DNA of 64,000 nt from Nocardia camponoti. Its GTDB lineage: Bacteria; Actinomycetota; Actinomycetes; Mycobacteriales; Mycobacteriaceae. The position numbers were made by a program, and so were the translations under genes. Of the stretch, positions 51,915 through 60,714 are shown piece by piece (position 1 is the stretch's first letter; each line of letters starts with the position of its first letter). The DNA is taken from assembly GCF_014646135.1 (NCBI RefSeq), contig NZ_BMMW01000003.1:62001-126000 (forward strand), written 5' to 3'. The notes under the pieces were generated by a model. The model searched no databases, had not been told where the DNA came from, and worked only from the letters and a program-made list of their open reading frames with translations.

Positions 51915-53204
51915 TCAGTCGATGCGGGCCAAGATCAAGTCGGGCTGCTTCACGTCGTCGGTGTCGCTGATCTTGTACGCGCCGTCGAGTGCGTCGATCG
52001 CGCGCTCGAACGCGGCGGGGGTGTCGGTGTGCAGGGTGAGCAACGGCTGACCTTCGACAACGATGTCGCCGGGTTTGGCGTGCATCTCAATGCCAGCGCC
52101 CGCCTGGACGGCTTCGCCTTGCCGTTCGCGACCCGCGCCGAGTCGCCACGCGGCGATGCCGACGCCCATCGCGTCAAGCTGGGTTAACACGCCTGAACGC
52201 GGCGCGCGGACCACTTCCGAATGCTTCGCGACCGGCAGCGCGGCATCGGGATCGCCGCCCTGAGCGGCGACCATCGCGCGCCAGTGGTCCATCGCCTTAC
52301 CGCTCGCGAGCACGTCCGCGGGGTCGACCGTCAAGCCCGCTTGCGCGACCATCTCGCGGGCCAAACTCAACGTCAACTCGACAACGTCAGCGGGCCCGCC
52401 GCCAGCAAGCACCTCAACCGACTCCGCCACCTCAAGCGCATTGCCCGCCGTGCGGCCAAGCGGGGTGTCCATCACCGTCAGCAGCGCGACCGTCTTCACG
52501 CCAGCGTCGCGACCAAGCTCGACCATCGCGGTCGCGAGCGCGTGCGCGTCGTCGCGGTTCTTCATGAACGCGCCCGACCCGACCTTGACGTCGAGCACAA
52601 GCGCGGCGGTGCCTTCGGCGATCTTCTTGCTCATGATCGAACTGGCGATGAGCGGGATGGATTCGACGGTGCCGGTCACGTCGCGCAGGGCGTAAAGGCG
52701 TTTGTCGGCGGGGGCGAGGTCGGCGCCTGCCGCACAGATAACCGCGCCGATGGCGGGGTCGGCGAGCATCGCCCGCATCGCGGGGACGGAAACGTCGGCT
52801 TGCCAGCCGGGGATGGATTCGAGCTTGTCGAGGGTGCCACCGGTGTGGCCGAGTCCGCGACCCGACAGTTGCGGGACGGCAGCGCCGCACGCGGCGACAA
52901 GCGGCGCGAGCGGGAGGGTGATCTTGTCGCCGACGCCGCCGGTCGAATGCTTATCGACGGTCGGCCGTGGCAGATCGGTGAAGTTCATTCGCGTGCCCGA
53001 GGCGATCATGGCCTCGGTCCAGCGCGCCGTTTCGCGACGTGTCATGCCGCGTAGCAGAATCGCCATCGCTAGGGCCGACATTTGTTCGTCGGCGACGACG
53101 CCGCGCGTGAACGCGTCGACTACCCAGTCGATTTGCGCGTCGGAGAGTTCGCCCCCGTCGCGCTTAGTTGTGATCACCGACACCGCGTCAAGCGAGTTAG
53201 TCAT
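51915..53204 (-). CDS. deoA: thymidine phosphorylase
   Basis: 429 residues. The phosphate loop VDKHSTGGVGDKITL and SGRGLGHTGGTLDKLES are diagnostic, as is DVKVGSGAFMKN. It splits thymidine and deoxyuridine to base plus deoxyribose-1-phosphate. It starts 19 nt after the cdd stop, so cdd-deoA are one operon. Equivalent of Rv3314c. Confidence 0.97.
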   Translation of the reverse strand: MTNSLDAVSVITTKRDGGELSDAQIDWVVDAFTRGVVADEQMSALAMAILLRGMTRRETARWTEAMIASGTRMNFTDLPRPTVDKHSTGGVGDKITLPLAPLVAACGAAVPQLSGRGLGHTGGTLDKLESIPGWQADVSVPAMRAMLADPAIGAVICAAGADLAPADKRLYALRDVTGTVESIPLIASSIMSKKIAEGTAALVLDVKVGSGAFMKNRDDAHALATAMVELGRDAGVKTVALLTVMDTPLGRTAGNALEVAESVEVLAGGGPADVVELTLSLAREMVAQAGLTVDPADVLASGKAMDHWRAMVAAQGGDPDAALPVAKHSEVVRAPRSGVLTQLDAMGVGIAAWRLGAGRERQGEAVQAGAGIEMHAKPGDIVVEGQPLLTLHTDTPAAFERAIDALDGAYKISDTDDVKQPDLILARID

Positions 53205-53223
53205 GCGCTCACTAAATCAGTGG

Positions 53224-53637
53224 TTACGCCGGTTCGCTACTCTGCCCAGCCGCTAAATCGTCGGGACCAAACGCGTAAGGCAGCAACTCGCTCAAGCGTT
53301 TTGGGCCATCGGGGTGATCGACGAGCAAATCGCCACCCCCATGCTCGAACAACATCTGCCGACACCTGCCACAAGGCATCAAAATCTCGCCGCGTGAATC
53401 GGTGACCGAGACCGCGATTAGGCGTCCCCCACCCGAGGAAATTAAGTTACCGACGAGTACACATTCGGCACAGAGCGTGAGTCCATATGAGACATTTTCC
53501 ACATTGCATCCGCTCACCATCGCGCCAGTTGAACTGAGAGCAGCGGCGCCAACCGGAAAACGCGAATAAGGCGCGTACGCGCGCTCCATGACCTGAATCG
53601 CCTTGTCGCGCAAGGTTTTCCACTCGATATCGGCCAT
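53224..53637 (-). CDS. cdd: cytidine deaminase
   Basis: 137 residues. The zinc-site motifs are GLTLCAECVLV (Cys-Ala-Glu) and MPCGRCRQ. It turns (deoxy)cytidine into (deoxy)uridine for DeoA. ATG 53637 has GAGGGG 6 nt upstream. First gene of cdd-deoA. Equivalent of Rv3315c. Confidence 0.97.
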   Translation of the reverse strand: MADIEWKTLRDKAIQVMERAYAPYSRFPVGAAALSSTGAMVSGCNVENVSYGLTLCAECVLVGNLISSGGGRLIAVSVTDSRGEILMPCGRCRQMLFEHGGGDLLVDHPDGPKRLSELLPYAFGPDDLAAGQSSEPA

Positions 53638-53712
53638 TGCGCACCCCTCGAAAGACCTGCGGCGGACCCCGATTTTCGGGCCTTCACGCCAGTATCGGAC
53701 ACCGAGAAAGGT

Positions 53713-53931
53713 TTACCTAACTCGCTGTTTTAGTGGCCAACGCCCGGTGATCCGAATTAGTTCCGCGTAACGGAGAGGATTAGAGTCATCCCAGATCGGT
53801 TCAGGTCCCGGCGCCAAGCCAGCGCTCCCTAGTATTACAGCGCGGCCACCTGGGTGTATTGCCTCTGCACGCAATAACTCGCGCGCAGGCGTCGGATCTG
53901 TGACCGGGTCCATCAACGACGTTGGAGGCAC
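53713..53931 (-). CDS. possible small protein, unrecognised
   Basis: An open frame of 72 codons (GTG 53931; ATG 53913 would give 66) upstream of cdd and divergent from sdhC. The third codon position is only about half G or C, well below the neighbouring genes, and rare codons such as ATA and CTA occur. It may be a recently acquired gene or simply an open frame in the 302-bp regulatory gap before sdhC. No motif and no good ribosome site. Nothing else is seen in this gap. Confidence 0.25.
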   Translation of the reverse strand: MPPTSLMDPVTDPTPARELLRAEAIHPGGRAVILGSAGLAPGPEPIWDDSNPLRYAELIRITGRWPLKQRVR

Positions 53932-53939
53932 CGCACTCT

Positions 53940-54344
53940 ATGACCACGATAGAAGCTCCGGCTCCGGCCCAGCCGAAGCGCAAGACGCTGTACCGCGGCG
54001 ACCCTGGCATGTGGTCGTGGGCGCTGCACCGGATCACCGGTGTCACGCTATTTTTCTTCCTTTTCGTCCACGTGCTCGACACCGCGCTCGTGCGCGTGAG
54101 TCCTGACGTCTACGACCAGACGATCGCGACCTACAAGAACCCGCTCGTCGCGCTCATGGAAATGGGCCTTGTTGTTTGCGTGCTCTTCCACGCCCTCAAC
54201 GGCGTCCGCGTGATCCTCGTCGACTTCTGGTCGCAGGGTCCGCGTTTCCAGAAGCAGATGCTCTGGACCGTGCTGGCGATCTGGATCCTGATCTCCGCCG
54301 CAGGCATCGGCCGCCAGTTCTTCTACCTGTTCACGGAGCACTGA
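53940..54344 (+). CDS. sdhC: succinate dehydrogenase cytochrome b556 subunit
   Basis: 134 residues, membrane anchor with three helices. TLYRGDPGMWSWALHRITG is the actinobacterial signature; heme and quinone-site histidines are in LHRITG, FLFVHVLD and LFHALNG. ATG 53940 with TTGGAGG about 11 nt upstream. First gene of sdhCDAB, oxidising succinate to fumarate with menaquinone. Equivalent of Rv3316. Confidence 0.95.
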   Translation: MTTIEAPAPAQPKRKTLYRGDPGMWSWALHRITGVTLFFFLFVHVLDTALVRVSPDVYDQTIATYKNPLVALMEMGLVVCVLFHALNGVRVILVDFWSQGPRFQKQMLWTVLAIWILISAAGIGRQFFYLFTEH

Positions 54345-54348
54345 TCAC

Positions 54349-54786
54349 ATGAGCGTCGCACCTGTTATCGGAAAGTCCTACGACCGCCCGGCCAGCCTGG
54401 ACCTCCCCCGCTCGCCGCGCCCCCGGTCCAACAGCAACTTCGAGAAGTACGCGTGGCTGTTCATGCGCTTCTCCGGTCTGCTGCTCATCGTGCTCGTCTT
54501 CGGGCACATGTTCATCATGTTGATGATCGACGGCGGCGTGCAGCGGCTGAACTTCGCCTTCGTCGCGGGTCGCTGGGCGAGCCCGTTCTGGCAGATCTGG
54601 GACCTGAGCATGCTCTGGTTGGCCCAGCTGCACGGCGGCAACGGTCTCCGCACCGTCATCGACGACTACTCGCGCAAGGACTCGACCCGCTTCTGGCTCA
54701 AGACCGCGCTCGTCGTCTCGATGATCCTCGTGCTGGTCACCGGCACGTACGTCATCTTCACCTTCGACCCCAACATCACTGGTTAG
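54349..54786 (+). CDS. sdhD: succinate dehydrogenase membrane anchor subunit
   Basis: 145 residues with three transmembrane helices (LFMRFSGLLLIVLVFGHMF, WQIWDLSMLWLAQLHGGNG region, LKTALVVSMILVLVTGTYV). His in FGHMF is a likely heme ligand. Starts 4 nt after sdhC. Confidence 0.94.
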   Translation: MSVAPVIGKSYDRPASLDLPRSPRPRSNSNFEKYAWLFMRFSGLLLIVLVFGHMFIMLMIDGGVQRLNFAFVAGRWASPFWQIWDLSMLWLAQLHGGNGLRTVIDDYSRKDSTRFWLKTALVVSMILVLVTGTYVIFTFDPNITG

Positions 54787-54802
54787 GAACAGGCCACTTC
54801 GC

Positions 54803-56572
54803 ATGAGTGAATCCCGACCGATTCAGGAACACCGCTACGACGTGGTCATCGTCGGCGCTGGTGGCGCCGGCATGCGCGCGGCGATCGAGGCGGGCCCCCG
54901 GGCTCGCACCGCCGTCCTGACCAAGCTTTACCCGACCCGCAGCCACACCGGCGCTGCTCAGGGTGGCATGTGCGCCGCGCTGGCCAACGTCGAAGAAGAC
55001 AACTGGGAATGGCACACCTTTGACACCGTCAAGGGTGGCGACTACCTCGTCGACCAGGACGCCGCCGAGATCATGGCCAAGGAGGCCATCGACGCGGTAA
55101 TGGACCTGGAGAAGATGGGTCTGCCGTTCAACCGCACGCCTGAGGGCAAGATCGACCAGCGTCGCTTCGGTGGTCACACGCGCGACCACGGCAAGGCGCC
55201 CGTTCGCCGTGCGTGTTACGCCGCCGACCGCACCGGTCACATGATCCTGCAGACGCTGTACCAAAACTGCGTCAAGCACGACGTTGAGTTCTACAACGAG
55301 TTCTACGTGCTCGACCTGGTCATGACCGACACCGAACGCGGCCCCGTCGCGACCGGCGTTGTCGCCTACGAGCTGTCGACCGGCGAGATCCACGTCTTCC
55401 ACGCGAAGTCGATCGTGTTCGCCACCGGTGGCTCGGGCCGCATGTACAAGACCACGTCGAACGCCCACACCCTCACCGGTGACGGCATGGCGATCGTGTT
55501 CCGCAAGGGCCTTCCCCTTGAGGACATGGAGTTCCACCAGTTCCACCCGACAGGTCTCGCCGGACTCGGCATCCTGATCTCGGAGGCGGTTCGTGGTGAG
55601 GGCGGCATCCTGCGCAACGCCTCCGGCGAGCGGTTCATGGAGCGTTACGCACCGACCATCAAGGACCTCGCGCCCCGCGACATCGTCGCGCGTTCGATGG
55701 TGCTTGAGGTTGCCGAAGGTCGCGGCGCTGGCCCGAACAAGGATTACGTCTACATCGACGTGACCCACCTCGGCGAAGACGTGCTCGAAGAGAAGCTCCC
55801 CGACATCACCGAGTTCGCGCGCACCTACCTGGGCGTCGACCCGGTCAAGGAGCTCGTCCCGGTTATGCCGACCTGCCACTACGTGATGGGCGGTATCCCC
55901 ACCCGCATCCGTGGTGAGGTGCTGCGCAACAACACCGACATCGTCCCCGGCCTTTACGCCGCTGGCGAGTGCGCGTGCGTTTCGGTGCACGGTGCCAACC
56001 GTCTCGGCACCAACTCGCTGCTCGACATCAACGTGTTCGGTCGTCGCGCCGGTATCGCCGCCGCCGAATACGCGCAGCGCACCGAGTTCGTTGAGATGCC
56101 CGAAAACCCCGCGCAGATGGTGCAGGACTGGCTTTCGCTGATCCTGTCGGATCACGGCAACGAGCGCGTCGCCGATATCCGCACCGAACTGCAGGCGACG
56201 ATGGATGCCAACGCGGGCGTGTTCCGCACCGAAGACACCCTCAAGAAGGTGCTCGGCGACATCCACGCACTCAAGGAGCGGTACACGCGAATCACGGTGC
56301 AGGACAAGGGCAAGCGCTACAACAGCGACCTGCTCGAAGCCGTCGAGCTTGGCTTCCTGCTCGAACTGGCTGAGGTCACCGTCGTCGGCGCGCTCAACCG
56401 CAAGGAATCGCGCGGCGGCCACGCTCGCGAGGACTACCCGGATCGCGACGACACGAACTACATGCGCCACACCATGGCGTACAAGGAGGGTCCGGAGCTC
56501 ATCTCCGATATCCGCCTCGACTACAAGCCGGTGGTGCAGACCCGCTACGAGCCGATGGAGCGTAAGTACTGA
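54803..56572 (+). CDS. sdhA: succinate dehydrogenase flavoprotein subunit
   Basis: 589 residues. FAD loop VVIVGAGGAGMRAAIEAG, the covalent-FAD region PTRSHTGAAQGGM with its His, FHQFHPTGL and GLYAAGECACVSVHGANRL are intact. AGGAACAGG lies upstream of ATG 54803. The stop overlaps the start of sdhB (TGATG). Confidence 0.97.
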   Translation: MSESRPIQEHRYDVVIVGAGGAGMRAAIEAGPRARTAVLTKLYPTRSHTGAAQGGMCAALANVEEDNWEWHTFDTVKGGDYLVDQDAAEIMAKEAIDAVMDLEKMGLPFNRTPEGKIDQRRFGGHTRDHGKAPVRRACYAADRTGHMILQTLYQNCVKHDVEFYNEFYVLDLVMTDTERGPVATGVVAYELSTGEIHVFHAKSIVFATGGSGRMYKTTSNAHTLTGDGMAIVFRKGLPLEDMEFHQFHPTGLAGLGILISEAVRGEGGILRNASGERFMERYAPTIKDLAPRDIVARSMVLEVAEGRGAGPNKDYVYIDVTHLGEDVLEEKLPDITEFARTYLGVDPVKELVPVMPTCHYVMGGIPTRIRGEVLRNNTDIVPGLYAAGECACVSVHGANRLGTNSLLDINVFGRRAGIAAAEYAQRTEFVEMPENPAQMVQDWLSLILSDHGNERVADIRTELQATMDANAGVFRTEDTLKKVLGDIHALKERYTRITVQDKGKRYNSDLLEAVELGFLLELAEVTVVGALNRKESRGGHAREDYPDRDDTNYMRHTMAYKEGPELISDIRLDYKPVVQTRYEPMERKY

Positions 56573-57342
56573 TGACTGCCGCCGTAACTGAGACTCCGCA
56601 GAAGGCCGCGCCGGTTCCCGACGGCTCGGTCCTGGTCACCGTCAAGGTGGCGCGGTTCAACCCCGAGGACGACAAGGGCGCGTACTGGGACACCTTCCAG
56701 GTGCCGGTGCTCCCGACCGACCGCTTCCTCAACGTCTTGATCTACATCAAGTCCTACCTCGATGGCACGCTGACCTTCCGGCGTTCCTGCGCCCACGGCG
56801 TGTGTGGTTCCGACGCGATGCGCATCAACGGCGTGAACCGCCTTGCCTGCAAGGTGCTCATGAAGGATCTGCTGCCCAAGGGCGACAAGACCCTGACGAT
56901 GACCGTCGAACCGATCCGCGGCTTGCCCGTTGAGAAGGACCTCGTCGTCGACATGGACCCGTTCTTCGACGCGTTCAAGGCGGTGAAGCCGTACCTGATC
57001 ACCTCGGGCAACGAGCCGACCCGTGAGCGCATCCAGAGCCAGGCCGACCGCGCGCGTTTCGATGACACAACCAAGTGCATCCTGTGCGCGTGCTGCACCA
57101 CGTCGTGCCCGGTTTACTGGAGCGACGGCAGCTACTTCGGCCCGGCCGCGATCGTGAACGCGCACCGCTTCATCTTCGACAGCCGTGACGAGGCCGCCCG
57201 CGAGCGCCTCGACATCCTCAACGACACCGAGGGTGTGTGGCGCTGCCGCACCACCTTCAACTGCACCGACGCATGCCCGCGTGGCATCGAGGTGACGAAG
57301 GCGATCCAGGAAGTGAAGCGCGCCCTGCTCTTCACGCGCTAG
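56572..57342 (+). CDS. sdhB: succinate dehydrogenase iron-sulfur subunit
   Basis: 256 residues. Cysteines for three clusters: [2Fe-2S] in RRSCAHGVCGSDA and LACK, [4Fe-4S] in CILCACCTTSCP, [3Fe-4S] in CRTTFNCTDACPRG. Coupled to sdhA. A terminator hairpin follows. Confidence 0.97.
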   Translation: MTAAVTETPQKAAPVPDGSVLVTVKVARFNPEDDKGAYWDTFQVPVLPTDRFLNVLIYIKSYLDGTLTFRRSCAHGVCGSDAMRINGVNRLACKVLMKDLLPKGDKTLTMTVEPIRGLPVEKDLVVDMDPFFDAFKAVKPYLITSGNEPTRERIQSQADRARFDDTTKCILCACCTTSCPVYWSDGSYFGPAAIVNAHRFIFDSRDEAARERLDILNDTEGVWRCRTTFNCTDACPRGIEVTKAIQEVKRALLFTR

Positions 57343-57354
57343 GAAGTTGTTGGC

Positions 57355-57392
57355 CGAAAGCCGCTTACGTCCCCCGACGTGAGCGGCTTTCG
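57355..57392 (+). terminator. terminator of the sdh operon
   Basis: CGAAAGCCGCTTACGT pairs with ACGTGAGCGGCTTTCG: 16 bp with one wobble pair and a 6-nt loop. Confidence 0.85.
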
Positions 57393-57437
57393 TCGTTGCA
57401 GGGTCGAGTCCTGGTGCGGGACAAGCACTTTGGTCGA

Positions 57438-57443
57438 TAGCAT
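57438..57443 (+). promoter_or_regulatory. -10 hexamer TAGCAT, leaderless membrane-protein gene
   Basis: TAGCAT is followed by CGGCGC and ATG 57450. Confidence 0.55.
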
Positions 57444-57449
57444 CGGCGC

Positions 57450-57917
57450 ATGTCGCAATCGTGGGTTCCTCTCTTTTATGACCGCGCTCGCGGAGCTGAG
57501 ATCGTGATGGGCGTCAGCGCGGTCGCCATCATCGTCGGGCTATGGCTGCCGATGCTGACGGGCAAGGACACCTTCCCGCGCCGCGAGGTGAGCTTTTCGG
57601 TATGGGACTTCCGCGATGCTGGGACGCCACTGGTTTCGTGGTTAATGATCGGTGCGCTCATCCTGCTCGGCGTCGCGCTGCTACCGGATCGCTACAACGC
57701 GTTGGTAGTCCGCACATTCGCACTATGCGTCGCCTTCGCCGAGGCAATCGCGCTGCCCATCGTGATCACGTTCGGCTACCGAGACGTGCCAAACGGCGAC
57801 GTCTCAATAACCTTCACCCCGTGGTTGCTGGCCCTAATCCTCGCCGTCGCAGCCGCATTCGTTGGGGCGCTGATGGTGTTTGTAGCTGACTTCACGCGCG
57901 CGGCAGCAAGGCGTTGA
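57450..57917 (+). CDS. four-helix membrane protein, function unknown
   Basis: 155 residues with four predicted transmembrane helices: VMGVSAVAIIVGLWLPML, LVSWLMIGALILLGVALL, TFALCVAFAEAIALPIVI and LLALILAVAAAFVGALMVF. No family was recognised and there are no catalytic motifs. It follows the sdh terminator and has its own leaderless promoter. Confidence 0.75.
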   Translation: MSQSWVPLFYDRARGAEIVMGVSAVAIIVGLWLPMLTGKDTFPRREVSFSVWDFRDAGTPLVSWLMIGALILLGVALLPDRYNALVVRTFALCVAFAEAIALPIVITFGYRDVPNGDVSITFTPWLLALILAVAAAFVGALMVFVADFTRAAARR

Positions 57918-58032
57918 GCGCGTCGGCTGGCTAGTGACCATTGTCGTGTCGCACGTCAGTCAGGGACGGGTTAAGCTACGCCGTTCCCCTGCCGGGGAAC
58001 TTTAAACCCGTTGTGCGAAGGAACTTTTCAGC

Positions 58033-58353
58033 GTGGACAACTCGCTAGTGCCCGTCATTTCTAATCCGATCACCAAGTGGCTGTGGCGGTCGCGAGTCGC
58101 GATCATCGCGTTTGTCGTGCGCATGGGCAAGCAACACGTCGACGCGTGGACTCGGCCCGACGGCCGCGCGGCAATCGCCTGGGGCGCTGGCATGTTCCTC
58201 GGCCCGATCGGCATCCCTTTCGCCGTGGCACTGGGAGTCTGGTCGCTGCGCCAACTCGACCACGAGGACCAGAACGGCCGCGACCTAGCAATCGGCGCCC
58301 TAATCGCCGCCCTTGCATGGACAACCGCCGCAGCCCTGTACTTCCTCGCGTAA
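58033..58353 (+). CDS. small membrane protein, function unknown
   Basis: 106 residues with two hydrophobic segments (AAIAWGAGMFLGPIGIPFAV and LAIGALIAALAWTTAAALYF) and a basic N-terminal helix. GTG 58033 has GAAGGAA about 9 nt upstream. Its 115-nt upstream gap shows no other gene. No family recognised. Confidence 0.7.
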   Translation: MDNSLVPVISNPITKWLWRSRVAIIAFVVRMGKQHVDAWTRPDGRAAIAWGAGMFLGPIGIPFAVALGVWSLRQLDHEDQNGRDLAIGALIAALAWTTAAALYFLA

Positions 58354-58380
58354 CAGGCGCGACGAGGAGCTGCCCGCCTA

Positions 58381-59523
58381 CTAATCTGATGGGTACGGTT
58401 CGCGCAGAAACTGGGTAGTGACTTGGTCGTGCACTTCGGTCGCGATGGCTTGCAACTCGGGGCTGCCGACATAGCGCCGGGTGCGGGCGTGGCCGACTGG
58501 GACAATCAGGCCCATTCGCTGAAGTTGCTGGATATCGCGCACGGAAACGTCGCGGGTGAGGTCTTCGTCGGTGGCATAGGTCGCCCGACGAAGATGGCCC
58601 TGAGCGGCGGCGTACAGTGCGGCGATGGTGCGTTCGGGAAGTCGGTTCCGCGTCGCGGCCTCATCCATCCGCGCCCACAACTGAGCCGCGAATTCGAACC
58701 GACGTTGCACTCCTTGAGCCTGCAAATGATGTGCGCGCAGAGAAAAGCGCACCCAGTGATGGGTGTCGTTGCCTGGCGAAAAGGTGCCCTTCTGGGTCTT
58801 GCGCAGCGCGGCGTAGTACTCAAGGGTGTTGATCTCCGACATTCCCAACCACTCCTCGATACTGGAGAACTCGGGGGCCAAGACCTGTTCACGGGCGAGG
58901 ACAAGCGTGTGCAGACAACGCGACATTCGCCCGTTCCCATCGCGCCACGGATGGATCGAGACAAGATTCAAGTGGGCGAGCGCGGCGCGGACGTAAGGCG
59001 AGGCGTCGCGGTCGCCGTTGTTAAGCCAGTCGATCAATTCCGTCATTAACTCCGCGACCTCGTCGGCACCAGGTCCCTCGTATACCGGTGGCTGCCCTGC
59101 GCCGCCACTCACCCAAATGCCGCCGGGACGATAGCGCCCCGGCCATTGATCAAGATGGTGTTTCACCAGCATGAAGTGCAAGACCGAAAGCAGCATCTCC
59201 TCGTAGCGAAACGCGGCGAAATGAGCTGCCTGTTGGACGTAGGTGAGCGCATCCTTGTAGCCCTCAACCGCTGCTCGGGTGTCTCCGTCCGCCTCTGCCG
59301 ACATCTGCTCGCCCGACGCGAGCGCCATCGCATCATCGACGCTGATGGTGTAGCCCTCGATGGTGTTGGAACCGCGAATCGCGGCCGCCGACAGACTGCG
59401 ACGTAGTTGCCCTTGCCAACGGCGTGGTTCTGCCAGTCGGTGCCTAAACTGGTCGCGGAATTCCTCGATTTCCTCAAGTACTCGCAGGTCGGCGGCATCT
59501 AGTTCGGGCACTTGAAACAGCAT
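58381..59523 (-). CDS. Fic-family AMP-transferase with own inhibitory helix
   Basis: 380 residues. The catalytic motif is HPWRDGNGRMSR with His191 (HPFx(D/E)GN(G/K)R family pattern). The inhibitory motif SNTIEG (52-57, Ser/Thr-x-x-x-Glu-Gly) lies N-terminal in the same protein, so activity should be autoinhibited (class II). A C-terminal winged helix (about 300-370, VSVRDIQQLQRMGLIVPV) suggests a sensing or DNA-binding role. TAGCAT lies 6 nt before ATG 59523. No separate antitoxin is needed. The target is unknown. Confidence 0.92.
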   Translation of the reverse strand: MLFQVPELDAADLRVLEEIEEFRDQFRHRLAEPRRWQGQLRRSLSAAAIRGSNTIEGYTISVDDAMALASGEQMSAEADGDTRAAVEGYKDALTYVQQAAHFAAFRYEEMLLSVLHFMLVKHHLDQWPGRYRPGGIWVSGGAGQPPVYEGPGADEVAELMTELIDWLNNGDRDASPYVRAALAHLNLVSIHPWRDGNGRMSRCLHTLVLAREQVLAPEFSSIEEWLGMSEINTLEYYAALRKTQKGTFSPGNDTHHWVRFSLRAHHLQAQGVQRRFEFAAQLWARMDEAATRNRLPERTIAALYAAAQGHLRRATYATDEDLTRDVSVRDIQQLQRMGLIVPVGHARTRRYVGSPELQAIATEVHDQVTTQFLREPYPSD

Positions 59524-59529
59524 GCGACG

Positions 59530-59535
59530 ATGCTA
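59530..59535 (-). promoter_or_regulatory. -10 hexamer TAGCAT, leaderless fic
   Basis: TAGCAT is followed by CGTCGC and ATG 59523, in the 35-bp gap below radC. Confidence 0.57.
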
Positions 59536-59558
59536 CCAGCCTGATAGCAACCGGCGGG

Positions 59559-60227
59559 CTAGTCGTCGGGTGGGGCCGGGGACCACTGTTCTCCCGCCAC
59601 CACTATGTGGTCCAAAAAGCGTAAGCCCACCGCGGTGGCCGCGTGGTAGAGCAGGGCAGAGGCTCGGCGGTCGTCGGGGCTCGGGGTTGGGTCGCCCGAT
59701 GGGTGGTTGTGGATTACCGCGAAGGCGCGGCCGTCGTTGCGCAAAACCGCGTTGAGGATTTCGCGTACCGGGACAGCGACGTGGTCGATGGCGCCCTGAG
59801 CGACGAAAACCTGTTGGCGTACCCGGTGGCGCGTGTCGCAAATCAGGACGAGCAGGCGTTCAACGCGTGCGTCGGCGAACAGCGGGATGGCGATGCGGGC
59901 GATGTCGGCGGGCGCGGAGAGCACCGGCGACAACGCGCGTATCCGCGAACGCGTGCCAAGGTGAAAAGCCGCGATGACCGTCGCCGCCTTCGCAGGCCCA
60001 ATCCCCGCGCGCCGCGCCAACTCCTCGGGGCGCGCCGCCGACAAAGCGGCGAGATCGCCGTACTCACCAAGCAATTCGGCGGCTAACTCAAGCGACGAAC
60101 GCCCACGCGTGCCCTGCCCAAGCAGCAGCGCGAGCAACTCCGCATCCGTGAGCGCTATTGGCCCGAGAGAAAACAACCGCTCCCTAGGCCGTTGCGCCAC
60201 TGGCACATTCGCGATTGGTACCGACAC
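59559..60227 (-). CDS. radC: RadC/JAB-domain protein
   Basis: 222 residues: helix-hairpin-helix part (ELARRAGIGPAKAATVIAAF) and a JAB/MPN metalloprotease-like domain with HNHPSGDPTPSPDD. Often called a DNA repair protein, but the biochemical role is unsettled; many copies lie near mobile or defence genes. GTG 60227 was chosen because GAGGGGG lies 7 nt upstream. It follows an orphan antitoxin-like gene. Confidence 0.92.
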   Translation of the reverse strand: MSVPIANVPVAQRPRERLFSLGPIALTDAELLALLLGQGTRGRSSLELAAELLGEYGDLAALSAARPEELARRAGIGPAKAATVIAAFHLGTRSRIRALSPVLSAPADIARIAIPLFADARVERLLVLICDTRHRVRQQVFVAQGAIDHVAVPVREILNAVLRNDGRAFAVIHNHPSGDPTPSPDDRRASALLYHAATAVGLRFLDHIVVAGEQWSPAPPDD

Positions 60228-60284
60228 TTTCGCACCCCCTCGATGACGTGGGGCTAGTGTCGCACCGACCACCGACAGGTTCGG

Positions 60285-60479
60285 CTAAGCGCTATTTGCC
60301 TCGGGAACGGGCGCGAGTATCGACTCGGCCATGAGCCGTTCGAGATTCCGTAGTTGACGCTCATGCACGACGATGCGTCGCAGCGCCTCGTTGATCGTCG
60401 CGTAGTTGTCGGCGGTACCCATGATGTGGGCGGCCGCGGCGAGCAGTTCGGCGTCAAGGTCGATCCGCAGGGTGGCCAA
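60285..60479 (-). CDS. orphan VapB-like ribbon-helix-helix antitoxin
   Basis: 64 residues. The beta strand MATLRIDLDAEL, then helices AAAAHIMGTADNYATINEALR and RIVVHERQLRNLERL fit VapB/RHH antitoxins (the helices are given as neighbouring pieces). TTG 60479 has AAGGAGG 4 nt upstream, which decides it over ATG 60503. No PIN-domain or other toxin follows; radC is the next gene. It may be a remnant or act with a distant partner. Confidence 0.7.
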   Translation of the reverse strand: MATLRIDLDAELLAAAAHIMGTADNYATINEALRRIVVHERQLRNLERLMAESILAPVPEANSA

Positions 60480-60714
60480 GCGTCCTCCTTCTCCATTCGC
60501 CATCTTGCGTTATCACCGGAAGCGACACCTGGCGATTCACCACGTCGTTACCCGAATGGCGCTTCGCAAGCACACACAGCAACACCAACAAGCAAGCATC
60601 AGCAACTGGACAGAAAACGCTGGTAAACGCGGCAATCGGTGCCCCAACTGAGCACTTTGCGCAGTTGTGTGGCTCGACGTTGTCGGTTCACGCGACCGGT
60701 GCTTGCCTTGAAAC

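Noticed and set aside
53708..53722. DtxR/IdeR-type iron box (AAGGTTTACCTAACT) before sdhC
   Set aside because: Only part of the iron-box consensus is matched and it lies more than 200 bp upstream of sdhC, on the far side of a possible ORF; too weak to claim.
54776..56470. 564-codon open frame antisense to sdhA
   Set aside because: Same reason: composition effect opposite a complete SdhA.
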